A DNA stretch of 33,296 nucleotides from Desulfamplus sp. (lineage in GTDB: Bacteria > Desulfobacterota > Desulfobacteria > Desulfobacterales > Desulfobacteraceae): positions 4,741-38,036 of the forward strand of contig JADGBO010000004.1 of NCBI GenBank assembly GCA_015231465.1, in the 5' to 3' direction. Below, piece by piece: positions 27,501 through 33,296 of the stretch. The notes beneath the pieces are model-generated. The model ran no database searches. It had not been told where the DNA came from and saw nothing but the letters and a program-made list of their open reading frames with translations. Each line of letters opens with the position of its first letter. Position 1 is the first letter of the stretch. The position numbers and the translations under genes are program-made.

Positions 27501-29775
27501 TCTCCACCCGATCAGGACGGCCGCTCCCCCGGGCAGTGCCCCGGGACTCTCCGTCTGCCCCGGGGTACCACCCTGCCTCTATGGCATAACTGGTTACAAG
27601 GCCGGTAACGGGATGGGTCAACTCCAGCCGATAGCCCCCCCAGTTCACAGGTATCTCTAAAAGGGCCGGGGCATCCCGGGGGATGTCAACGGTAAACTTG
27701 TCCACTGGATAGAAGTTGCGGGAGTACCGCCACTGCCAGGAGTCGTTGGTGTACTCCCAGTAGTAATCCCGCTGCTCCCGTATAACCACGGCCCTGACTC
27801 CGTCAACCCCCACACTCCCTCCGTTTTGATCCACGGCCATCACCTGGAATCCGGCCACCGAGTCCCCGGGGACCTGGTCACCATCGCCCCTGGCAAGGCT
27901 CCTTATGGCCACCAGGGATTCCGCCGGCCACACCTGCCAGGTTCGGGTTCTAACCACGGGTCTCCCACCGGATTCGTAAAGGCTTACATTGGATGTTAGC
28001 CAGGCAGGAGAGGAGATGTTGTTCCACTGGTTTCCAAGCCTGATGGTTCCCCTTCCGTCACCGTCCAGGAGCAGGGAGTCGGTTTTGAAATGCCTGTCAA
28101 AGGTCTCGGAGGCATTGCCGAAGATATAACCGGGCCAGGTTTCGGGAAAAAGCTCCCGGGCAGGTTTCAGATAGATATCCGCATCTGCCCTGCTGCCCGA
28201 TGCCGGGGCTCCGTAAAGAAAATCTCCTTTCAGGGAGATGGTGAGATCGTTGTCTATGCCCAGGATATCCCCCTGGCCCGGGGGATTGTCCAAGTCCAGC
28301 TTCATCCTTTCGGGAAGGAATTCAGCCACGGTGAAAAGATAGGGTTTCAGGGGCTGCCCCGCATACTCAAACTCCACCCGCCAGGTTCCGGTCAATGCAT
28401 CCCCGGGAAGAAGATAGCTATGGGTATGGTAGTTCATGGTGCGGCCTCTCCAGGAGAACTGATGAACCATGCGGCCGTCTGGTCTGTATATCATTGCCTT
28501 TACCGGCAGGGCTCCGGCCATGAGTCCGTCATGCCTGCGTAAAAGGCCGTCCATAACCACGGTCTCCCCTGGTCTGTATATGTCCCTGGGCCCGTAAACA
28601 AACATATCCACAGGTCTCATGGGCTCTGCCGCTGCCCTGAATTCGGAGAGATCCATGGCAGGAACATCCATGGGCAGAAGGGAGATATGACGGCCATGAC
28701 GGCCAATTATGTAATGGATATCCTTGAAAGCTCCCTCCATGTATGCAACACCATTTTCATGGCTCAGGGTTTTTGCCGTGCATCGCCCCTTTTTGTCATA
28801 CACCTCGACGGATGCTCCGGCCATGGGCAGTGCCGTGTCAAGGTACTGGACCTCCACCTGGAGGGCATTGGAGTACTTTCGCACATGGAGCCCCACATTG
28901 CTGATGGAGAACCAGGTGCTGCTGTACTGGTAGTCGTACACTCCCGCACCCCGGAGTACGGCCACATAGATTCCCGGCTCCTCCAACTCGGCAATGTTTG
29001 TAATGGGGATCTTTGCCTCGGTGCGTATATCCTTTTTTATATTAAGGTCCCACCGGCCCGAATAGACCAGATCCGCGTACCTGTTAAGCTCCTGGCCCAT
29101 GTAGTAGGCAATGTTATGCTGTCTGCCCATCTCCTGGAAAAAATCGTTGTAAAATCGCTCTTTTATCCTGAAAAAATCAATGTCTGCCCGGGATATGTTC
29201 ACACTGCTCACCGGGATGCCCCGGCCCAGGGCCCAGGGCAGTATGAATCCCCTGGAGCCGAACATTATCATGTTCTGGACCGGCCTTGTTTTTACATTGA
29301 AACTTACGGCACGGTCCAGGGCAGCACCGGAAAGGGCCTTGAGACCCTTGTGAATTTTAATTGTGTAACCGGTATCCGGTTCAATGTTGGAAAAATAGAC
29401 CACCAGGGGGTCATCCGAGACAACCCATCCCCCTTCCACGGCAGAACCATCTTCGGTAAATATGGAGAGAAAGCTCTCTATCCTGCGGCCGGCATCTATG
29501 GGTTGGGAAAAGGTGACGGCAAGGGCATTCTCTCCACCTATGCTCTGCTGGGACGCAAAATGGGCAACAAACTCATCCTGTCCGGGATGGGCAACAATCT
29601 CATCCTGTCCGGAATGGGCAACAATCTCATCCTGCCCGGGAACGGTTTCATCCAGGGCGGAGATTATCCGGGGATGAGCTGCCTGCCCAAGGGAGAAGAG
29701 CCCAATAAAAAGAGACAAGGCAAGTACCCTGGATATTGAACAGCTTTCTCCGAAAAAAAACATTTTTTTTCCCAT
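24583..29775 (-). CDS. Bacterial alpha-2-macroglobulin family protein with thioester
   Basis: 1730 residues with strong 'AAGGAGGGG' before ATG 29775. A signal peptide (about 10-32) lacks a lipobox Cys, so the protein is probably soluble in the periplasm, unlike lipoprotein YfhM. MG-type domains follow, e.g. 'MFVYGPRDIYRPGETVVMDG' and 'YSPGDTAKVLLRAPE'. The thioester motif 'GCLEQ' (Cys1255-Gln1258) lies in the alpha-helical TED, preceded by 'LNGYPH'. This family traps proteases that enter the periplasm. Usually pbpC is next to it; none is visible here. Two tandem-repeat blocks interrupt it: 9 residues x3 near the N-terminus and 9 residues x7 before the TED. No frameshift was seen. Confidence 0.93.
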   Translation of the reverse strand: MGKKMFFFGESCSISRVLALSLFIGLFSLGQAAHPRIISALDETVPGQDEIVAHSGQDEIVAHPGQDEFVAHFASQQSIGGENALAVTFSQPIDAGRRIESFLSIFTEDGSAVEGGWVVSDDPLVVYFSNIEPDTGYTIKIHKGLKALSGAALDRAVSFNVKTRPVQNMIMFGSRGFILPWALGRGIPVSSVNISRADIDFFRIKERFYNDFFQEMGRQHNIAYYMGQELNRYADLVYSGRWDLNIKKDIRTEAKIPITNIAELEEPGIYVAVLRGAGVYDYQYSSTWFSISNVGLHVRKYSNALQVEVQYLDTALPMAGASVEVYDKKGRCTAKTLSHENGVAYMEGAFKDIHYIIGRHGRHISLLPMDVPAMDLSEFRAAAEPMRPVDMFVYGPRDIYRPGETVVMDGLLRRHDGLMAGALPVKAMIYRPDGRMVHQFSWRGRTMNYHTHSYLLPGDALTGTWRVEFEYAGQPLKPYLFTVAEFLPERMKLDLDNPPGQGDILGIDNDLTISLKGDFLYGAPASGSRADADIYLKPARELFPETWPGYIFGNASETFDRHFKTDSLLLDGDGRGTIRLGNQWNNISSPAWLTSNVSLYESGGRPVVRTRTWQVWPAESLVAIRSLARGDGDQVPGDSVAGFQVMAVDQNGGSVGVDGVRAVVIREQRDYYWEYTNDSWQWRYSRNFYPVDKFTVDIPRDAPALLEIPVNWGGYRLELTHPVTGLVTSYAIEAGWYPGADGESRGTARGSGRPDRVEIILDKKSYSPGDTAKVLLRAPEGGSGYLFVEADTNLVTRPVTIPPGGGTFDLHVDPSWSRHDIYISALIVRPGEARIQALPKRAVGLIHLPLDRSDRKISLEIDLPHKIEPDRFIEVPVRVKMPRETPGESIWVTLAAVDVGILNLTGFATPSPWEYFFQPRRYGVEIHDLYQKLIEPGQGAWAAHRFGGDAPRLSRGGDRPSTDVQIVSIHREALPVDGDGTALFSLKIPDFNGSLRFMAVAHGPGSFGSADQEVTVAAPVVVQIAMPRFLSMGDRTQVMLEVANLSGISQNMDIHVEMTPPVRALGPASHQLSMEPGRRVDLSIPVIAEKGVGRSVITCRIEGIVKNGADGVPDTQGSAIMKDTPGSVIGEDTPGSVIGENAPGSVIGENAPGSVIGEDTPGSVFGEDTPGSVIGKDTPGSVLIKKWFIETRPPYPAVTQSWRKQLGPGEEFSMPPEALAGVMDDTMVVQAAMGSLPSMNIADHIRFLNGYPHGCLEQTASAVFPHVILSSGDFRTLGITSMDDGERLERVSLGIQRLLEKQKSGGGFGLWSADGPEDYWLTAYVTDFLLNAREAGYGVPRDSLSRALDRLLIYVRRPGTVKPPLYTTGSHYTASARAYAAMVLARVQSLTLGDARSLYLSMKDGFQTPLGAVQAGIALYLAGDAPLALEALENALALAQNNLKTQGRKGRYYGDYGSDLRDAALAFYLLSTHVPDFPGRGEFLMHVNHLLGTRQWLSTQERNSLVMAGYSAMKQEGGFWRARVNAPGSMIEEGKGFRTVMARGTSVRDFSITNLGDIPLFIDVVMNGYPDQKPDPVTSGVSVRRRYLNMSGEEIMPDGSFSMGMRVLVELSFQADERLPHAIVVDMLPACMELEDPSLLGSSAVDDLMVEGKTVAQWHGNFAILHKEYRDDRFAAALDIMGGKTFRLFYPTRVVTPGEFMVPPPMIEDMYRPYIRGIGDSLPLIKSINR
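26230..26438 (-). repeat. 27-bp x7.7 in-frame tandem repeat in alpha-2-macroglobulin
   Basis: Units of 27 bp (plus strand 'cactccccggggtatcctcc') encode 'DTPGSVIGE' or 'NAPGSVIGE'. It lies in the linker between the last MG domain and the CUB/TED region. Confidence 0.97.
29561..29641 (-). repeat. 27-bp x3 in-frame tandem repeat near the alpha-2-macroglobulin N-terminus
   Basis: Three units (plus strand 'tgggcaacaatctcatcctg') encode 'GQDEIVAHS' just after the signal peptide. Confidence 0.95.
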
Positions 29776-29819
29776 GAACCCCTCCTTTATGTTGTGGATT
29801 TAAGCATTTAAATATAGAA

Positions 29820-29918
29820 TTTATATGAAAGTCCCCATATTTTAAGTAAGGGCGTATTGCAATACGCCCCTACTTCGATTGTGGCGGTGGGCCGCCATGG
29901 CCGTTTATATGAAAGTCG
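29820..29918 (-). repeat. Double-hairpin element carrying a GTAGGGGC hairpin inside it
   Basis: On the minus strand: 'CCATGGCGG...CCGCCACAATCGAA', then 'GTAGGGGCGTATTGCAATACGCCCT', then 'CTTAAAATATGGGGACTTTC'. The inner hairpin (29849-29873) stands where other copies have 'GATGAAAGTCC...'. A second 'ACTTTCATATAAAC' end follows at about 29901-29917. Confidence 0.8.
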
Positions 29919-29921
29919 TCC

Positions 29922-30315
29922 GTAGGGGCGATTAATGAATCACCCCTGCTTTCTTAAGGATGTCCGATTTGGGTGACACTTGGAAATGATAACGGAATTT
30001 CCGTCAAAAGATCAAGGTATTTTGCATAAAAGCACAACGCCTCTGCCCTTTCTCCCGGTTGCCGTTTATAACCTCATTGCGGTAAAATAAAAAATTAGGC
30101 CTTGATCATTGTTTCGGTCGGCAACGTAGGGGCGAACCTGTGTGTTCGCCCTTCGCCAGGGCAGACACACAGGTCTGCCCCTACAAGATGGAGACACTGG
30201 CCGAAAAGATGATCAAGCCCCAAAATTATCGGCCATAACCATCATTTAGGCCAAGATTGTAGGGGCGGGTACCATACCCGCCCTGTTTTGGGGGCAGATA
30301 TGGAATCTGCCCCTA
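29922..30315. repeat. Cluster of GTAGGGGC hairpins with variable inner arms
   Basis: Five hairpins: 29922-29947 (GATT/AATC), 30126-30152 (GAAC/GTTC), 30158-30184 (CAGAC/GTCTG), 30259-30284 (GGGTA/TACCC) and 30291-30315 (CAGAT/ATCTG). They are separated by related spacers such as 'gatgatcaagccc' at about 30209 and 30332, inverted near 30098. No gene lies in 29776-30368. Confidence 0.85.
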
Positions 30316-30368
30316 TGAATTGGACCAAACGATGATCAAGCCCACAAATTATCAGATATGGATTAATT

Positions 30369-32408
30369 ATGAACAATTTTTCCCTACACTCTCCCTTCCA
30401 GCCCACAGGGGATCAGCCAGGTGCCATAAAATCCCTTGTCCAGGGTGTTCTGGACGGAGAAAAACATCAGGTTCTTCTTGGTGTGACCGGTTCAGGAAAG
30501 ACTTTTACAATGGCCAATGTCATTGCCGGAACAGGAAAGCCTTCCCTTGTAATCGCCCCCAACAAAACCCTTGCAGCCCAGCTTTACAATGAGTTTAAAG
30601 CACTTTTTCCGGAAAATGCCGTTGAGTATTTTGTCAGTTATTATGACTATTACCAGCCCGAAGCGTATATCCCATCCAGCGATACTTATATTCAGAAGGA
30701 TTCAGCCGTCAACGAGATGATAGACAAGATGCGGCACTCGGCCACCCGTTCGGCCCTGGCAAGGGAAGATGTTATCGTGGTTTCAAGCGTATCGTGTATT
30801 TACGGTCTCGGGGCTCCTGAGGAGTATCTTGCCCTCAGGGTGGAGGTCTCCCTGGATATGGAAAAATCCCGGGAGAATCTCATCGCCGATCTTGTGGAGA
30901 TACAGTATGAGAGAAACGACGTTGATTTTCACAGGGGCACATTCAGGGTTCGGGGGGACAGGATAGAGATTTTCCCGGCCTATGAGGAGAACAGAGCCCT
31001 TCGCATAGATTTTTTCGGGGATACCATTGAGAGCATCAGTGAAATAGATCCCCTTAAAGGAGATGTGCTGAACTCCCTCAAAGCTACAGCGGTCTATCCG
31101 GCATCCCATTATGTAACTGTCAAGGAGACGAGAAAGAGGGCGGTGGAGGCCATCATGGAGGAGCTTAGGGAACGTCTCGAATTTTTATATGAAGACAAAC
31201 GCCTGCTTGAAGCCCAGCGCCTTGATGAACGTACCCGTTACGATCTGGAGATGATCAATGAGATGGGATACTGCAGCGGCATTGAAAATTACTCCAGGCA
31301 CCTCACAGGCAGGGCCCCGGGGGAGCCTCCTCCAACCCTGCTGGACTATTTTCCGGATGATCTTTTGATATTTTTTGACGAAAGCCATATCTCGGTGCCC
31401 CAGATCGGAGCCATGTACAAAGGTGATCGCTCCAGGAAAGAGACCCTGGTGGAACACGGCTTCCGCCTTCCCTCGGCGCTTGATAACCGCCCCCTTACCT
31501 TTGACGAGTTCCGCCGTAAAGTTGGCCAGGCAATATATGTGTCGGCCACACCGGCTGAATATGAGATGGAGATGGCCGGAACCTCCGTTGTGGAGCAGAT
31601 TGTAAGACCCACAGGTCTTCTGGATCCAGTAATTGAGGTTAGGGATGCAAGGCATCAGGTGGATGATCTCCATGAAGAGATATTGAAACGGACCAATGCC
31701 CATGAAAGGGTGCTTGTGACAACCCTGACGAAACGCATGGCCGAGGATCTTGCAGAATATTTTGCCGATCTATCCATAAAGGTCAAGTATCTCCATTCAG
31801 ACATAGGCACTGTGGAGCGCATTGATATTATCCAGGATCTGAGAAAAGGGGTATTCGATGTTCTAATAGGCATAAATCTTCTCCGGGAGGGGCTTGACAT
31901 TCCGGAGGTATCCCTGGTTGCCATTCTTGATGCGGATAAGGAGGGATTTCTGCGATCATTCAGATCCCTGATCCAGACCTTTGGACGGGCAGCAAGAAAC
32001 GCTTCGGGAAAGGTGATTCTCTATGCCGACAAAATTACCAAATCCATGGCAAGGGCCATGGAAGAGACTGACCGGAGAAGGGAGATTCAAAAGGCTTATA
32101 ACATAAGACACGGCATCACGCCGGCCACGATTATAAAGGAAATCAGCTCCTTTGACTACTCCATGCATAAAGAGCCTTCAAAGGGAGATAATCTTCTGGA
32201 TATTCGCGTTGAAGAGGCCCTTGCTGCCTATGGAGCAGGAGCCTCATCACCTGAAAACGATAAAGGGATTCCTTCCCGCCGGGCCGGCAAAGCTCTTGAA
32301 ATGGTAATAGCTGATCTGGAGAGTGAGATGAAGAGGGCCGCAGAAGAGTTGAGATTTGAAGAAGCGGCCCGTTTAAGGGACAAGATCAAGGAGCTTAAAA
32401 CGTCATGA
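30369..32408 (+). CDS. uvrB: UvrABC excision nuclease subunit B
   Basis: 679 residues, normal length. The DNA-damage verifying helicase of nucleotide excision repair, loaded by UvrA and partner of UvrC. Walker A is '[10 protein letters not shown]' (about 39-48). The damage-probing beta-hairpin is '[18 protein letters not shown]'. Walker B/DEAD-like is 'IFFDESH', and helicase motifs include '[13 protein letters not shown]' and 'QTFGRAARN'. The C-terminal UVR motif that contacts UvrC is '[21 protein letters not shown]'. The ribosome site is weak, and no SOS box (CTGT-N8-ACAG) was seen upstream. Tandem repeats are absent. Confidence 0.98.
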   Translation: MNNFSLHSPFQPTGDQPGAIKSLVQGVLDGEKHQVLLGVTGSGKTFTMANVIAGTGKPSLVIAPNKTLAAQLYNEFKALFPENAVEYFVSYYDYYQPEAYIPSSDTYIQKDSAVNEMIDKMRHSATRSALAREDVIVVSSVSCIYGLGAPEEYLALRVEVSLDMEKSRENLIADLVEIQYERNDVDFHRGTFRVRGDRIEIFPAYEENRALRIDFFGDTIESISEIDPLKGDVLNSLKATAVYPASHYVTVKETRKRAVEAIMEELRERLEFLYEDKRLLEAQRLDERTRYDLEMINEMGYCSGIENYSRHLTGRAPGEPPPTLLDYFPDDLLIFFDESHISVPQIGAMYKGDRSRKETLVEHGFRLPSALDNRPLTFDEFRRKVGQAIYVSATPAEYEMEMAGTSVVEQIVRPTGLLDPVIEVRDARHQVDDLHEEILKRTNAHERVLVTTLTKRMAEDLAEYFADLSIKVKYLHSDIGTVERIDIIQDLRKGVFDVLIGINLLREGLDIPEVSLVAILDADKEGFLRSFRSLIQTFGRAARNASGKVILYADKITKSMARAMEETDRRREIQKAYNIRHGITPATIIKEISSFDYSMHKEPSKGDNLLDIRVEEALAAYGAGASSPENDKGIPSRRAGKALEMVIADLESEMKRAAEELRFEEAARLRDKIKELKTS

Positions 32409-32580
32409 TGTCGTTAAATAACTGAATGTCTTCACCCGGCGGGGTACTTATCAGTGGGAGCTATTGGCCGATGTTTTCGCTGTAACCTACGATTTACCTT
32501 GAGAAAATAATCATCCCCATGTATTTTATATGGGTTTTTTAGATAATAAATGGCATTCAAAATATGACGGGGATGAGCAA

Positions 32581-33216
32581 ATGGGCATACATGAGCGAAA
32601 ACAGAGGGAAAAGGAGATGCGCCGAAAACAGATCATGGAGGCTGCAAAAAAGGTCTTTTCGGCCAAAGGGTTCAACAGGGCAACAATGGAAGAGATCGCC
32701 GGAGAAGCGGAGTTGAGTCCCGGCACCATCTATCTCTATTTTAAAAATAAGGAGGAGCTGCACACATCCCTTTCCATTGATCTGCTGGGATATATAACTT
32801 CGTTGATGAAAAAGATTATAAACATCAAAAGCATTGATGCCGAAGAGAAAATGAAAAAACTCAAAGAGACTTTCATCGACGTTTATGAATATGACTCCAT
32901 GGTACTGATAAATCTCTTCCATCTCCAGTCCGGGGAGACATTGCAGAATCTTTCCGAAGAGGTTCTGGAACGACTGAAAGAGACCTCGGCCAATGCCGTA
33001 AGTGCCATTACCTCCATTGTAAAGGAAGGTATTGACAATGGTATTTTCGTGGAGAAACATCCGGTGGCCCTTGCCGATATCATATGGGCCACCTATTCGG
33101 GGGTGGTCCTGTGGGTGGACAGCAAACGTCTTTTGAATAATGAAAAGGATTTTGTTCGGCAAACCCTGGAAACTGCCTTTGAGATCATGCTCAATGGATT
33201 CAAGGTCAAAGAGTGA
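32581..33216 (+). CDS. TetR/AcrR-family transcriptional regulator
   Basis: 211 residues from ATG 32581, preceded by 'GGGGATG'; the track start at 32530 has no ribosome site. The N-terminal helix-turn-helix is typical: 'IMEAAKKVFSAKGFNRATMEEIAGEAELSPGT' (quoted in two parts: 'IMEAAKKVFSAKGF' and 'TMEEIAGEAELSPGT') followed by 'IYLYFKNKEELH'. The C-terminal domain is all-helical and variable, as expected for ligand binding and dimerisation. The ligand and target are unknown. Such genes often precede an efflux operon, which would lie beyond the right edge. Confidence 0.93.
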   Translation: MGIHERKQREKEMRRKQIMEAAKKVFSAKGFNRATMEEIAGEAELSPGTIYLYFKNKEELHTSLSIDLLGYITSLMKKIINIKSIDAEEKMKKLKETFIDVYEYDSMVLINLFHLQSGETLQNLSEEVLERLKETSANAVSAITSIVKEGIDNGIFVEKHPVALADIIWATYSGVVLWVDSKRLLNNEKDFVRQTLETAFEIMLNGFKVKE

Positions 33217-33272
33217 ACAACACTACTGCTTGACATAAGGGTTATCTCGTATTAAACAATGTTCCTTGAAAT

Positions 33273-33296
33273 AAATGATTTATAGACTTCTTAAGG
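33273..33296. repeat. Possible start of another copy of the 71-bp repeat family at the window edge
   Basis: 'tatagacttcttaagg' joins the two ends seen in 22097-22140 ('tatagacttc' and 'cttaaggg') and then the window ends. This is a weak call. Confidence 0.3.

Noticed and set aside
25978-27660. 560-residue plus-strand ORF opposite the macroglobulin
   Set aside because: The minus-strand gene has clear MG domains and a thioester motif through this interval. The plus frame is Gly/His/Pro-rich without domain logic and is a codon-bias shadow.
28687-29739. 350-residue plus-strand ORF opposite the macroglobulin N-terminus
   Set aside because: It is antisense to the signal peptide and MG domains. 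It has no recognisable motif, and its C-terminal repeats are the reverse reading of the 27-bp array.
33230-33258. Promoter-like TTGACA downstream of the TetR gene
   Set aside because: No -10 at proper spacing (TATTAA is only 14 bp away), and the downstream gene is outside the window.

Overview
This 33.3 kb window is chromosomal DNA, probably from a Gram-negative anaerobe of the Desulfobacterota (former Deltaproteobacteria, Desulfobacterales-like). The signs are an oxygen-sensitive class III ribonucleotide reductase with its activase, a large hybrid histidine kinase with a GAF domain, a porin ending in a terminal Phe, periplasmic FG-GAP proteins, and a bacterial alpha-2-macroglobulin. The phylum is inferred from gene content and style, not from a search. 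No rRNA, tRNA, CRISPR array or complete insertion sequence was seen.

Layout. 1-2958 (-) is a hybrid histidine kinase cut by the left edge. 3118-4009 holds a NUDIX hydrolase and a small convergent membrane protein. 4390-7467 is nrdD-nrdG, with promoters and a candidate NrdR box upstream. It converges on rsmE (-). 8400-9359 is an acidic low-complexity protein, followed by valS (9772-12624). valS converges on a REC-GGDEF diguanylate cyclase (-). lepA (13909-15717) is followed by a two-helix membrane protein with a phospholipase-D-like soluble domain, then a repeat-rich gap and a Uma2-type nuclease (-). 17779-22027 holds two divergent, paralogous exported proteins, each a TolB/CsgG-like N-domain joined to FG-GAP/VCBS repeats. 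A porin (22582-24240) lies between 71-bp inverted repeats. A 1730-residue alpha-2-macroglobulin (-) follows, then a repeat-rich gap, uvrB and a TetR-type regulator.

Two features stand out. First, at least seven protein genes carry recent-looking, strictly in-frame tandem repeats (15-48 bp units, always a multiple of 3), including the normally compact enzymes NrdG and ValS. Where the domain context is clear, the repeats lie in linkers, loops or tails. Second, the gaps are filled by several families of short non-coding elements: a ~100 bp MITE-like element, a 'CCATGG...GAAAGTCC' double-hairpin element, and 'GTAGGGGC' hairpins with variable but self-complementary inner arms. Some of these are inserted into one another.

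Most genes act independently: DNA precursor supply, tRNA charging, translation, repair and signalling. nrdD and nrdG form the clear operon. The divergent FG-GAP pair, the porin and the macroglobulin make up an envelope block.
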